A stretch of 64,000 nucleotides of DNA from JAOUJD01 sp963726405 (GTDB lineage Bacteria; Pseudomonadota; Gammaproteobacteria; Burkholderiales; Burkholderiaceae_F), in NCBI GenBank assembly GCA_963726405.1, contig CAVSCF010000005.1, positions 682,001-746,000 of the forward strand, given 5' to 3'. Position 1 is the first letter of the stretch. The number at the start of each line of letters is the position of its first letter. This document shows positions 34,558 to 43,259 of the stretch, in pieces. The notes beneath the pieces were generated by a model. That model did no database searches. It was not told the origin of the DNA and saw only the letters and a program-made list of their open reading frames with translations. A program made the position numbers and the translations under genes.

Positions 34558-35240
34558 CAGGGACGTTGCAGAAGGATCAGGTGACGCTCGGCCCCGAGCC
34601 GAGGGACATCGAGTTTAACGATGTCGGCGACCCGGGCCTCCGGGAACAGGCAGGCGAGCCGCGCGATCTCCGCCTTCGGGACGGCTCCCTTCATCGCGGC
34701 CCACCAGCCGCCGGGTGCAATCAGACCGGCGCTCACCCGGATGAACTCGTCCAGGGAGGCGAAGGCGCGCGACACGACCAAGTCGAACGGCCCAGTGCTC
34801 ACCTCCTCGGCCCGGCCATGCACGCACTCGACGTTCGCCAAGCCCAATTCGACACGCGCCTGTGTCAGGAAGGCCACTTTCTTCTGCACTTTGTCGACCA
34901 GCGTCACGTGCCAGTGCGGCTGCGCCACCGCGAGGGGAATGCCTGGCAACCCCCCGCCCGATCCGACATCGAGCACTCGCACCTGCTTTTGACCGAAGAT
35001 ACGGAGAATTGGCGACAGAATGGAGAGCGAATCAAGCAGATGGTGCGAGAGGATCTCGTCCGGCGAGTCGATCGCTGTCAGGTTGTGCACGGCGTTCCAG
35101 CGTATGAGGAGGGCCGCGAAGCGTGCCAGCTGCTCGCCCTGCTCCTGTGTCAGGTCCACCCCGGACTCGCGGGCGCCGGCGACGACGCAAGCCCCGGTCA
35201 GCCCCTTGCCGGCCTCAGGCCGCGAGTTGACCGGCGCCAC
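34557..35240 (-). CDS. rsmG: RsmG, 16S rRNA m7G527 methyltransferase
   Basis: SAM-dependent enzyme methylating G527 of 16S rRNA (227 residues). Recognisable motifs: IRWNAVHNLTAIDSPDEILS HHLLDSLSI, and the SAM loop VLDVGSGGGLPGIPLAVA. The ATG 35240 lies 26 bp inside the mnmG gene end; a shorter form could use a later start, but the N-terminal helices are kept with this one. mnmG-rsmG is a conserved pair. Confidence 0.94.
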   Translation of the reverse strand: MAPVNSRPEAGKGLTGACVVAGARESGVDLTQEQGEQLARFAALLIRWNAVHNLTAIDSPDEILSHHLLDSLSILSPILRIFGQKQVRVLDVGSGGGLPGIPLAVAQPHWHVTLVDKVQKKVAFLTQARVELGLANVECVHGRAEEVSTGPFDLVVSRAFASLDEFIRVSAGLIAPGGWWAAMKGAVPKAEIARLACLFPEARVADIVKLDVPRLGAERHLILLQRP

Positions 35241-37137
35241 CGCTCTTCGCCAACCGCTTCAAGTGCACGAGCAGCAGCGAGACCGCCGCGGGAGTGATTC
35301 CGGATATCCGGGAGGCCTGCCCGATCGTCTCGGGGCGCTGCAACTTCAGCTTCTGGCGAACCTCGATCGACAGACCGCGCACCTGGTCGTAGTCCAGCTC
35401 CACGGGAATGCGCGTCGTTTCGTGCGCCTCGTGGCGAAGGACCTCTTCGCCCTGCCTTGCGATGTATCCGGCGTACTTGACGGCGATCTCGACCTGTTCG
35501 GCCACCACGGGATCGTCTGAGGCTGGAGAGCCAAACGACTCCCCTTCGGAAGTTCGCAAGGAAACCAGTTCGCGATAGGAAACGCCCGGCCTGCGTAGAA
35601 GGTCGGTAAGCGTGTACTCTCGTTCTATGCCTTTACCCAACACGCGTTCGGCTTCGTCAGCAGGCAAGACGCGCGGGTTCAACCAAGTGGATTTCAGTCG
35701 CTCCAACTCGACGGCAACGGCGTCGCGCTTTCGGTTGAAGGCCTCCCAGCGCGCGTCGTCGACGCATCCCAGGCGCCGCCCGGCTTCCGTGAGACGCATG
35801 TCCGCGTTGTCCTCGCGGAGGGACAGGCGGTACTCCGCACGGCTCGTGAACATTCGATAGGGCTCGGAAACGCCGCGGGTGATGAGGTCGTCGACCAGAA
35901 CGCCAAGATAAGCCTCGTCCCGGCGCGGGCACCAGGCCGCCTCCCCCTTCGCAAGCAATGCGGCATTGAGGCCGGCCAGGACCCCTTGCGCAGCGGCCTC
36001 CTCGTATCCGGTCGTTCCATTGATCTGGCCGGCGAAGAACAGTCCCTCGATCGCCTTGGTTTCGAGCGAGTTCTTGAGGGCTCGCGGGTCGAAGTAGTCG
36101 TATTCGATCGCGTAGCCGGGTCGCAGGATGTGCGCATGCTCGAGGCCGCGCATCGACCTGACCACAGCGATCTGCACGTCGAAGGGCAACGACGTGGAAA
36201 TGCCGTTCGGGTAGAACTCGTGGGTGGTCAGCCCCTCCGGCTCAAGGAATATCTGGTGGCTCGACTTGTCGGCGAAGCGGTGGATCTTGTCCTCGATCGA
36301 CGGGCAATAGCGCGGTCCCACGCCCTCGATGACGCCGGAGTACATGGGGGAACGGTCAAGGTTCGCGCGAATGATCTCGTGCGTCGACGCGTTGGTATGC
36401 GTAATCCAGCACGGCACCTGGGCGGGGTGTTGCGCCGGCGTCCCGAGGAACGAGAACACCGGGATCGGATCCAGATCGCCGGGCTGCTCCTGGCATAGCG
36501 AAAAGTCGATCGTGCGGCCGTCCAGCCGCGGCGGCGTTCCGGTCTTCAGTCGGCCCTGCGGCAACCGCAACTCCTTCAGGCGTCGCGCCAGAGAGATTGC
36601 AGGCGGATCCCCCGCGCGGCCCGCCGCGTAGTGCTCCATGCCGATATGAATGAGGCCGTTCAGGAACGTGCCGGCGGTGAGCACCACGGCCCGGCCGCGG
36701 AAGCGGATGCCGGCCTGCGTGACCGCCCCGACCGCACGGTCGCCCTCCAGGATCAGGTCGTCCACTGCCTGCTGAAAGATCGAGAGGTTTGGCTGACTCT
36801 CGAGCCGCCCGCGGATCGCCTTCTTGTAGAGGATCCGATCGGCCTGTGCGCGCGTGGCCCGGACAGCCGGGCCCTTGGACCCGTTGAGGATCCGGAACTG
36901 GATCCCCGCTTCGTCAGCCGCCGCCGCCATGGCGCCGCCCAACGCGTCGACTTCCTTGACCAGATGGCCCTTGCCGATGCCGCCGATGGACGGATTGCAG
37001 GACATCTGGCCCAGCGTCTCGATGTTGTGGGTCAGCAGAAGCGTCCGGCACCCGGTTCGTGCGGCGGCCAGGGCCGCTTCGGTGCCGGCGTGGCCGCCAC
37101 CGACAACGATCACGTCGAAGGATTCCGGGTACAGCAT
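35215..37137 (-). CDS. mnmG: MnmG (GidA), tRNA uridine-5-carboxymethylaminomethyl enzyme
   Basis: FAD enzyme that, with MnmE, modifies wobble U34 of tRNAs (640 residues). FAD loop VVGGGHAGTEAALAAARTG, signature CNPSIGGIGKGHLVKEVDAL, and later GTFLNGLIHIG and GQINGTTGYEEAAAQG. mnmE lies near the right end of the window, so both partners are origin-proximal. A -10-like TATACT (37214-37209) and the parS pair lie upstream. Confidence 0.97.
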   Translation of the reverse strand: MLYPESFDVIVVGGGHAGTEAALAAARTGCRTLLLTHNIETLGQMSCNPSIGGIGKGHLVKEVDALGGAMAAAADEAGIQFRILNGSKGPAVRATRAQADRILYKKAIRGRLESQPNLSIFQQAVDDLILEGDRAVGAVTQAGIRFRGRAVVLTAGTFLNGLIHIGMEHYAAGRAGDPPAISLARRLKELRLPQGRLKTGTPPRLDGRTIDFSLCQEQPGDLDPIPVFSFLGTPAQHPAQVPCWITHTNASTHEIIRANLDRSPMYSGVIEGVGPRYCPSIEDKIHRFADKSSHQIFLEPEGLTTHEFYPNGISTSLPFDVQIAVVRSMRGLEHAHILRPGYAIEYDYFDPRALKNSLETKAIEGLFFAGQINGTTGYEEAAAQGVLAGLNAALLAKGEAAWCPRRDEAYLGVLVDDLITRGVSEPYRMFTSRAEYRLSLREDNADMRLTEAGRRLGCVDDARWEAFNRKRDAVAVELERLKSTWLNPRVLPADEAERVLGKGIEREYTLTDLLRRPGVSYRELVSLRTSEGESFGSPASDDPVVAEQVEIAVKYAGYIARQGEEVLRHEAHETTRIPVELDYDQVRGLSIEVRQKLKLQRPETIGQASRISGITPAAVSLLLVHLKRLAKSGGAGQLAA

Positions 37138-37238
37138 TTCGTTATGCGCAGCGTTGGAATTGGCGAGGGCGCCGAAGCCTGCGATACAAACGCGCCTAAG
37201 GGGCCGCGAGTATACGAGCCGGCCCTGCCTGCTGCGAC

Positions 37239-37270
37239 TGTTTCACGTGGAACGGGTTCCACGTGAAACA
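37239..37270. promoter_or_regulatory. Paired parS-like sites as a perfect inverted repeat
   Basis: Two 15-bp arms, TGTTTCACGTGGAAC and GTTCCACGTGAAACA, flank the dinucleotide GG, so each arm is the exact reverse complement of the other. Each arm, extended by one base, matches the ParB-binding consensus TGTTTCACGTGAAACA at 14 of 16 positions, and both have the CACGTG core. It lies upstream of mnmG and 5.4 kb from parB. ParB loading here is an inference from the match. Confidence 0.8.
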
Positions 37271-39184
37271 CTATTTCCCGAAACGAGGATCCAGTACGGT
37301 GCCGTGAATGTTCAGGCTGATCGGGGCTTGAACCGTCTGCCCGCCAAGTTCGACACGCACTGCGCCGGTCAGCGACCGATCATCACCGACCGTAAAGTTG
37401 GCCCGGGCCGCCATGGCGCCCGCGCGTCCACCAACATCTTCAAACCGCACGCCACTGGGCGACGCGATCACGGTGCCGTCAAACTCGGTGAACCGCGTGG
37501 TTCCCGACGCGGTGGCGCCCTGGGTGGCCGCCAGCCCGAGATTGATGCCGTTCAGCGTGGCCCAGCGGATCTGGAAGGGTCCGGCGACCGCAGCCCTCCC
37601 GAGGGCATCGTCTAAGCTGGTCCCGCGGGAAACGATCGTCAGGCTCAAGCCCGCGGTTCCCTGGAAAGGCGCCACCGGAGCGTCCTGCGCTCCCTGCACG
37701 CGCGGGCGCAACGACTGCAGAACGGCGTCGACATCGATGTTCGACGCGTTGGCAAATCCGGTGATGACCCACTCGACGTCACTGGCCGCGAACACGGTCC
37801 CGGTTGTGACTCCGAAGAAGCCAGCCAGCGTGAAGTTGGTTACCTCGAGGACATTGCCGGCAATCCGCCCGTTCGCCCGGACCTCGTTCCAGCGAACGCG
37901 AGGGCCGACCGGCATGGCCCAGCGCTCGGCCGCAACCTCGAAATCCACCGTCTCCAGCTCCGCGCCTGGGCGAATCTGCATCTGCATGGCCCCGCCGTCC
38001 GCGTCCTGCTGGCGGACGGCCATCGGCCCGAACCTTCCATCCTCCGTCCGACGCAGCACGGCCTCATACCGGCCTGGGAACAAGCGCGAGTCCGCGATTC
38101 GAATCGATTCAAAGCGAATCGTCGAGATCTTGCCGGGAAGGTCGCGAGCACCTCCCGGTACAGCCTTCACCGCGGCCAACGCCTGAGCCGCGGTCATCGT
38201 CATCGGCGCGATCGTCGCCTCGCCCCAAACCCACTGCCCGCCTCGCAGCGCGGACCAGAGGTCCTTCCAGTTGATCAGCAACGACACTTCTTCGGCGGAG
38301 AACTGACCGGCAACGTCGACCCCGCGAATCAACAGGCGCGGCGCAGGTGTGACCTGGAACGAGGTCTCGGCCACCGTCACCGGCCGCTTGAACGCGGCAC
38401 TCAACCGCTCACCGACCCGCACGGCCGATGTCTCATCGCGCAGCGGCTTCAGCATTCCGTAGAGAACCGCGCCGAAGACACCGATCACGGCGACGATCAA
38501 CAGTCGCTTCATCCACGTCCGGAGACTGGCGCGGCGGTGCTCCTCCGCGTACTCCTCCATCTCCGCGCGGTCTCGTTCCTCTTGCAGATCCAGGCGATCC
38601 GGAACATTCACGGTCGTGATGGCAAAGCGCGTGGCTTCCGTCGCGTCCCATTCCGGCTCCGTCGCGGATTCCAACAGGGCAACGGGCTCCGAATGTGAGT
38701 GCCCGCTCTCGGCCGCTCGGGCTTTGACACGAGAAGATGGGGCCCTCGCACCCGCTGCCTCGCCCGCAGCCTCGCGCGCGAGCTGAGCGGCCGCGTGCTC
38801 GACGCTGGCGCGGACCAACTCGGACGCGACCTCTTCTTCGGTGGCGCCAAATACAGTGACTGGATCGAGATCGGTCTGCTCAAGGAAGTGCGCGACCGCT
38901 TCTGGTTCCAGACGAGCAATCTCCGGGACCAAGCCGGTCGCCTTGATCGCCTCCATCGAGCCCATGGGTTCGACGAGACCGGCCTCCTGCAACTTGCCCA
39001 TCGCGCGCTCGATGCGCTCGTCGTTCAGGCTCGGCAGCCGCGCCTGAAGTCCGGCGACATTGAGCCGGCCATCGAGAAGAATCAGGATCAGCCGTTCGCT
39101 CTGCGTGAACTGATGCGACTTCTCATAGACCTCGCGCACACCTCGGTCGGTGCGGCGGTAGATCATCGCGGGGTTCAACGACAT
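37271..39184 (-). CDS. Single-pass membrane protein: winged-helix-like N-terminus plus AsmA-like region
   Basis: Protein of 637 residues that I cannot name. Residues 1-75 (YEKSHQFTQSERLILILLDG, LPSLNDERIERAMGKLQEAG) look like a small helical, winged-helix-type cytosolic domain. Residues about 110-220 are charged and disordered. One membrane helix occupies about 226-244 (RLLIVAVIGVFGAVLYGML). The remaining 390 residues are exported; segments such as GLSLTIVSRGTSLDDALGRA and ATLNGINLGLAA are like the AsmA C-terminal region. The stop is just beside the parS pair. An AsmA-type envelope lipid-transfer role with a cytosolic regulatory domain is inference. Confidence 0.75.
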   Translation of the reverse strand: MSLNPAMIYRRTDRGVREVYEKSHQFTQSERLILILLDGRLNVAGLQARLPSLNDERIERAMGKLQEAGLVEPMGSMEAIKATGLVPEIARLEPEAVAHFLEQTDLDPVTVFGATEEEVASELVRASVEHAAAQLAREAAGEAAGARAPSSRVKARAAESGHSHSEPVALLESATEPEWDATEATRFAITTVNVPDRLDLQEERDRAEMEEYAEEHRRASLRTWMKRLLIVAVIGVFGAVLYGMLKPLRDETSAVRVGERLSAAFKRPVTVAETSFQVTPAPRLLIRGVDVAGQFSAEEVSLLINWKDLWSALRGGQWVWGEATIAPMTMTAAQALAAVKAVPGGARDLPGKISTIRFESIRIADSRLFPGRYEAVLRRTEDGRFGPMAVRQQDADGGAMQMQIRPGAELETVDFEVAAERWAMPVGPRVRWNEVRANGRIAGNVLEVTNFTLAGFFGVTTGTVFAASDVEWVITGFANASNIDVDAVLQSLRPRVQGAQDAPVAPFQGTAGLSLTIVSRGTSLDDALGRAAVAGPFQIRWATLNGINLGLAATQGATASGTTRFTEFDGTVIASPSGVRFEDVGGRAGAMAARANFTVGDDRSLTGAVRVELGGQTVQAPISLNIHGTVLDPRFGK

Positions 39185-39321
39185 CGCGTCACTCTTCGCG
39201 CCTGCTCGCGCAGGTCGGTGGCTGAAGTCGATCGATTGTATCGACCAAGCGCTGGCGTTCGTAGTGCGTCATTCGGTCGATAAGCAGCGCCATCGACGCA
39301 GATGGAAAGGCCGCATCCAGC

Positions 39322-39345
39322 AAAAAGGGCGGCCTTGGCCGCCCT
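39322..39345 (-). terminator. Rho-independent terminator after livM
   Basis: On the minus strand AGGGCGGCC/GGCCGCCCT closes over two bases and runs into TTTT. It sits 25 bp after the livM stop and ends the liv transcript. Confidence 0.85.
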
Positions 39346-39369
39346 CTTCGTTGCCGCTTCGCCGCTCGC

Positions 39370-40340
39370 CTAGGTCGCCGCCGCGCGGCGGTGAGCCCAC
39401 CACTCGTTGAACTCGCCGATGATGCCGCGGCGGAACGCCATCACGCAGATCACGAAGATCAGCCCGATCACCACCGTGACGGACTCGCCCAGCCCGTTGA
39501 ACCAATCGATCCCGGTGACGCTGCCGATGAACATGCCGATGTCGCCGACCTTGTTCTCGAGCGCAACGATGATGAAGGCGCCGAGGATCGGACCAAGCAT
39601 CGTTCCCATGCCGCCGACGAGCACCATCAGGATCACCAGGCCGGACATGCTCCAGTGCGCGTCGGTCAATGTCGCGAATCCGAGGACCAGCGTCTTGGTC
39701 GCGCCGGCGAGACCGGCGAGAGCAGCGGACAGCACGAACGCCAGCAGCTTGAAACGCGCCGTGTCATAGCCGAGCGACATCGCGCGCGGCTCGTTCTCGC
39801 GGATCGCCTTGAGCACCTGGCCGAACGGCGAGTGCACCGTGCGGTAGATCAGCAGGAACGACACCACGAAGATGCCAAGCACCACGTAGTACAGCGCGAC
39901 GTCGCTCGTGAGATCGATCAGGCCCAGGAACTTGCCGCGCGGAACGCCCTGCAGTCCATCCTCGCCCCCGGTGAAGGGCGCCTGCAGGAAGAAGAAGTAC
40001 AGCATCTGCGCGAGCGCGAGCGTGATCATCGAGAAATAGATGCCGCTGCGGCGGATGGCCAGCGCGCCCATCACGAATCCAAGCACGGCGCCGCTCAGCA
40101 GATCCGGCCAGCAGGCCGACCTCCGTCGGCACGCCCCAGAACTTGAGCGCATGGCCCGGTCGCGTAGGCCGCACCGCCGAGGAATGCGGCGTGGCCGAAC
40201 GACAGCAGGCCGGTGAACCCGATCAGCAGGTTGAAGGCACACGCGAAGAGCGCGAAACACATCACCTTCATCACGAAGACCGGGTACGCGCCGACCAGGG
40301 GAAGGATGGCCACCAGCGCCAGCAGCGCCAGATAGACCAT
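39370..40340 (-). pseudogene. livM: LivM-type branched-chain amino-acid permease, two frameshifts
   Basis: Inner-membrane permease of a liv-type ABC transporter. Three frames together give one protein of about 320 residues. ATG 40340 begins MVYLALLALVAILPLVGAYP and runs to AAYATG. The second frame gives HALKFWGVPTEVGLLAG. The third gives AVLGFVMGALAIRRSGIYFS through FNEWWAHRRAAAT. The joins fall at about 40155-40165 and 40100-40110, and each needs one surplus base removed. The remaining sequence is not degenerate, so error is as likely as inactivation. It lies 23 bp after the livH stop. Confidence 0.85.
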
Positions 40341-40363
40341 GAACTCTTTCGAGAGCCGTCACG

Positions 40364-41251
40364 CTATTTCTCCTTGCCGAAGAGGCCGGCGGGCCGGATC
40401 AGCAGCACGATCGCCATGATGACGAACACCACGGTCGAGGAGGCCTCGGGATAGAACACCCGCGTGAAACCCTCGATCACACCGAGCCCCAGGCCGGTCA
40501 GGATCGAGCCCATGATCGAGCCCATGCCGCCGATCACCACCACGGCGAACACGACGATGATCAGGTTGCTGCCCATCAGCGGCTGCACCTGCAGGATCGG
40601 CGCCGCCAGCACGCCCGCAAAGCCCGCGAGTGCGACGCCGAAGCCGTAGGTCAGGGTGACCATCAGCGGCACGTTCACGCCGAACGCCTGCGTCAGCTGC
40701 GCGTTCTCCGTCCCCGCGCGCAGATAGGCGCCGAGCTTGGTGCGCTCGATGACGAACCAGGTGCCGAAGCAGACGATCAGCGACGCGACGACGACCCACG
40801 CCCGGTAGTTGGGCATGATCATGAAGCCGAGGTTCGTGGCGCCGGCGAGTTGGTCGGGCACGCTGTAGGGCAGGCCCGACACGCCATAGAAGGAGCGGAA
40901 GAATCCCTCGATCAGCAGGACCAGGCCAAAGGTGAGCAGCAGCCCGTAGAGGTGATCGAGCTTGTAGAGGTGCCGCAGCAGCAGCCTCTCGACGACGACG
41001 CCGAACACGCCGACCAGCAGCGGCGCGACTGCGAGCATCACCCAGTAATTGAGCCCGAAGTAGGTCAGGCCCATCCACGCGAAGACCGCGCCCATCATGT
41101 AGAGCGCGCCGTGCGTGAAATTGATCACGTTCAGCAGCCCGAAGATGACCGCGAGCCCGAGCGACAGCATGGCGTAGAACGAGCCGTTGACGAGGCCCAG
41201 CAGCAGCTGGGACAGCAGGGCAGGCAGCGGGATGCCGAAGAGTTCTGACAT
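40364..41251 (-). CDS. livH: LivH-type branched-chain amino-acid ABC permease
   Basis: Inner-membrane permease (295 residues from ATG 41251), with about eight membrane segments. Family motifs are AVIFGLLNVINFTHGALYMM near the N-terminus and VVFAVVVIGGMGSIMGSILT near the C-terminus. It pairs with LivM to form the translocation pore. A terminator-like hairpin sits immediately upstream between livK and livH. Confidence 0.94.
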   Translation of the reverse strand: MSELFGIPLPALLSQLLLGLVNGSFYAMLSLGLAVIFGLLNVINFTHGALYMMGAVFAWMGLTYFGLNYWVMLAVAPLLVGVFGVVVERLLLRHLYKLDHLYGLLLTFGLVLLIEGFFRSFYGVSGLPYSVPDQLAGATNLGFMIMPNYRAWVVVASLIVCFGTWFVIERTKLGAYLRAGTENAQLTQAFGVNVPLMVTLTYGFGVALAGFAGVLAAPILQVQPLMGSNLIIVVFAVVVIGGMGSIMGSILTGLGLGVIEGFTRVFYPEASSTVVFVIMAIVLLIRPAGLFGKEK

Positions 41252-41262
41252 TGCGAACGTAG

Positions 41263-41294
41263 AAAAAGGCACCGGGCGGAAAGCCGCCCGGTGC
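41263..41294 (-). terminator. Intra-operon terminator/attenuator between livK and livH
   Basis: On the minus strand an 11-bp GC-rich stem GCACCGGGCGG/CCGCCCGGTGC with a four-base loop is followed by C then TTTTT. It lies 11 bp after the livK stop and 12 bp before the livH start, so only part of the transcripts should continue into the permease genes. Confidence 0.8.
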
Positions 41295-41304
41295 GTTCAC
41301 GGCA

Positions 41305-42520
41305 TTACTTCTTGACCAGCGGGCACTTCGAGTTCGCGAGCTTCGTGTACGCCTCGTCGCCCGGGATCGTCTGTGCCAGCTTGAAGTAGTCCCACGGCTC
41401 CTTCGACTCGGCCGGCGACTTCACCTGCATCAGGTACATGTCGTGCACCATGCGGCCGTCGGCGCGGACCATGCCGTTCTTGGTGAACATGTCGTTGATC
41501 TTGGTCTTCTTCAGTTGCGCCATCACCGCATCGGCGTCGTCCGTCCCCGCCGCCTTCACCGCCTTCAGGTAGGTGGTGACGGCCGAGTAGTCGCCCGCCT
41601 GCAGCATCGACGGCATCCGCTTCATCTTGTCGAAGAAGCGGCGGCCCCACTCACGCGACTCGGGCGACTGGTTCCAGTACCAGCCGGTCGTGAGGTACAT
41701 GCCGTTGGTCGTCTTGCAGACCCAGGCTGTGGATGTCGTTGATGAACATCAGCAGGCCGGCGAGCTTCATGCTCTTCGTCACGCCGAACTCGTTGGCCGC
41801 CTTGATGGAGTTGATCGTGTCGCCGCCGGCGTTCGCCAGCCCGAGGATCTGGGCCTTGCTGCTCTGTGCCTGCAGCAGGAACGACGAAAAATCCGAAGCG
41901 TTCAGCGGATGGCGCACCGCGCCGACCACGTTCCCGCCGTTGGCCTTGACGACGTCGCCCGTGTCCTTCTCGAGCGAATGGCCAAACGCGTAGTCGGCGG
42001 TGAGGAAGTACCAGCTCTTGCCACCGCTCTTCACGACCGCGGCGCCGGTGCCGTTGGCGAGTGCGACCGTGTCGTACGCGTAGTGAACGGTGTACGGCGT
42101 GCAGTCCTCGTTCGTCAGCCGCGAGCTTGCGGCGCCGACCGAGATGTACGGACGCTTCTTCTCCGCCGCGACCTTGGCACCTGCCAGCGCAGTCGACGAG
42201 TTGGTCCCGCCGATGATGACGTCGGCGCCCGCCTGGTCGATCCACTCGCGAATCTTCGACGAGGCGATGTCCGCCTTGTTCTGGTGGTCGGCGAAGACGA
42301 TCTCGATCTTCTTGCCCGGGAACTCCTTCTGCATGTCGGCGATCGCCATGCGGATCGCCTCGACGCCGCCCTGTCCATCGATGTCCGAATACAGCGAGGA
42401 CATGTCGGTGACGAAGCCGATCACGATCTTGTCGCCGGACAGCTTCTGCGCCTGCGCGCTGCCGACGCCGAATGCCAGCCCGCACATTGCGAGCGCGGCG
42501 CAAATCTTCTTCAGTTTCAC
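41305..42520 (-). pseudogene. livK: LivK-type periplasmic binding protein with a frameshift
   Basis: Substrate-binding protein of the liv transporter, about 405 residues. GTG 42520 with a strong AGGAGG ribosome site starts MKLKKICAALAMCGLAFG (signal peptide), then KIVIGFVTDMSSLYSDIDGQ. The first frame holds to about INDIHSLGLQ, and the second frame continues TTNGMYLTTGWYWNQSPESR to KLANSKCPLVKK. One surplus base near 41718-41724 separates them. Both halves are well conserved, so the break may be a sequence error. The TXXM(Y/F)-type region is that of short-chain acid or amide-binding members, but the ligand cannot be set. Confidence 0.85.
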
Positions 42521-42553
42521 AGTGTCTCCTCCTCTAGGGGAAGCGTTGGTGGA

Positions 42554-43258
42554 TCAAACTCCAAGGAGCTCGTGCAGCGTCGCTTCCTTCTCCCGCAGCT
42601 GCGCCGCGGCAAAAGTTTCAACGATGCGCCCGTGCTCCATGACATAGAAACGGTCGGCCAGAGGCGCCGCAAAGCGGAAATTCTGTTCGACCATCACGAC
42701 GGTGTATCCCTTGGCCTTCAGGGTGCGGATCATCTCGCCCAGTTTCGCGACGATGACGGGCGCCAGGCCCTCGGAAATCTCGTCGAGCAGCAGCAGGTGC
42801 GCGCCGGTCCGCAGGATCCTGGCCACCGCGAGCATCTGCTGTTCGCCACCCGACAGCCGGGAACCCTGGCTCCTGGCCCGCTCCTTCAGGTTCGGGAACA
42901 TCCCGTAGATCTCATCAACGCTCATCCCCCCGTCGGCGGCGACACGCGGGGGCAACATCAGGTTTTCCTCGCACGACAGGCTCGCGAAGATGCCCCGCTC
43001 CTCGGGGCAGTAGCCGATGCCCAGGTGGGCGACCCGGTGCGTCGCCATGGCGATGGTCTCGGTGCCGTTGACCTGGATCGAGCCCTTGCGCGTCCCGGTC
43101 AGACCCATGATCGCGCGCAGCGTGGTCGTTCGGCCCGCGCCGTTGCGGCCGAGCAGAGTGACGACTTCGCCCTGGTCGACCTGCAGGTCGACCCCGTGCA
43201 GGATGTGCGACTCGCCGTACCAGGCGTGCAGGTTCTTGATCTCGAGCGCCGCCGCCAT
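42554..43258 (-). CDS. livF: LivF-type ABC ATPase with Arg in Walker A
   Basis: ATP-binding subunit of the liv transporter (234 residues from ATG 43258). The Walker A loop is GRNGAGRTTT, with Arg43 (CGA codon at 43132-43130) at the position normally occupied by the essential Lys. The signature RLSGGEQQMLAVARIL and Walker B LLLLDEISEGLAP are normal. I recall Arg at this site in some betaproteobacterial LivF relatives, but cannot verify it. The upstream open frame is antisense only. livG ends 1 bp upstream, so the two are coupled. Confidence 0.92.
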   Translation of the reverse strand: MAAALEIKNLHAWYGESHILHGVDLQVDQGEVVTLLGRNGAGRTTTLRAIMGLTGTRKGSIQVNGTETIAMATHRVAHLGIGYCPEERGIFASLSCEENLMLPPRVAADGGMSVDEIYGMFPNLKERARSQGSRLSGGEQQMLAVARILRTGAHLLLLDEISEGLAPVIVAKLGEMIRTLKAKGYTVVMVEQNFRFAAPLADRFYVMEHGRIVETFAAAQLREKEATLHELLGV

Positions 43259-43259
43259 G

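Noticed and set aside
34890..34910. parS-like TCACGTG inside rsmG
   Set aside because: Only the core six bases match, and the flanks do not.
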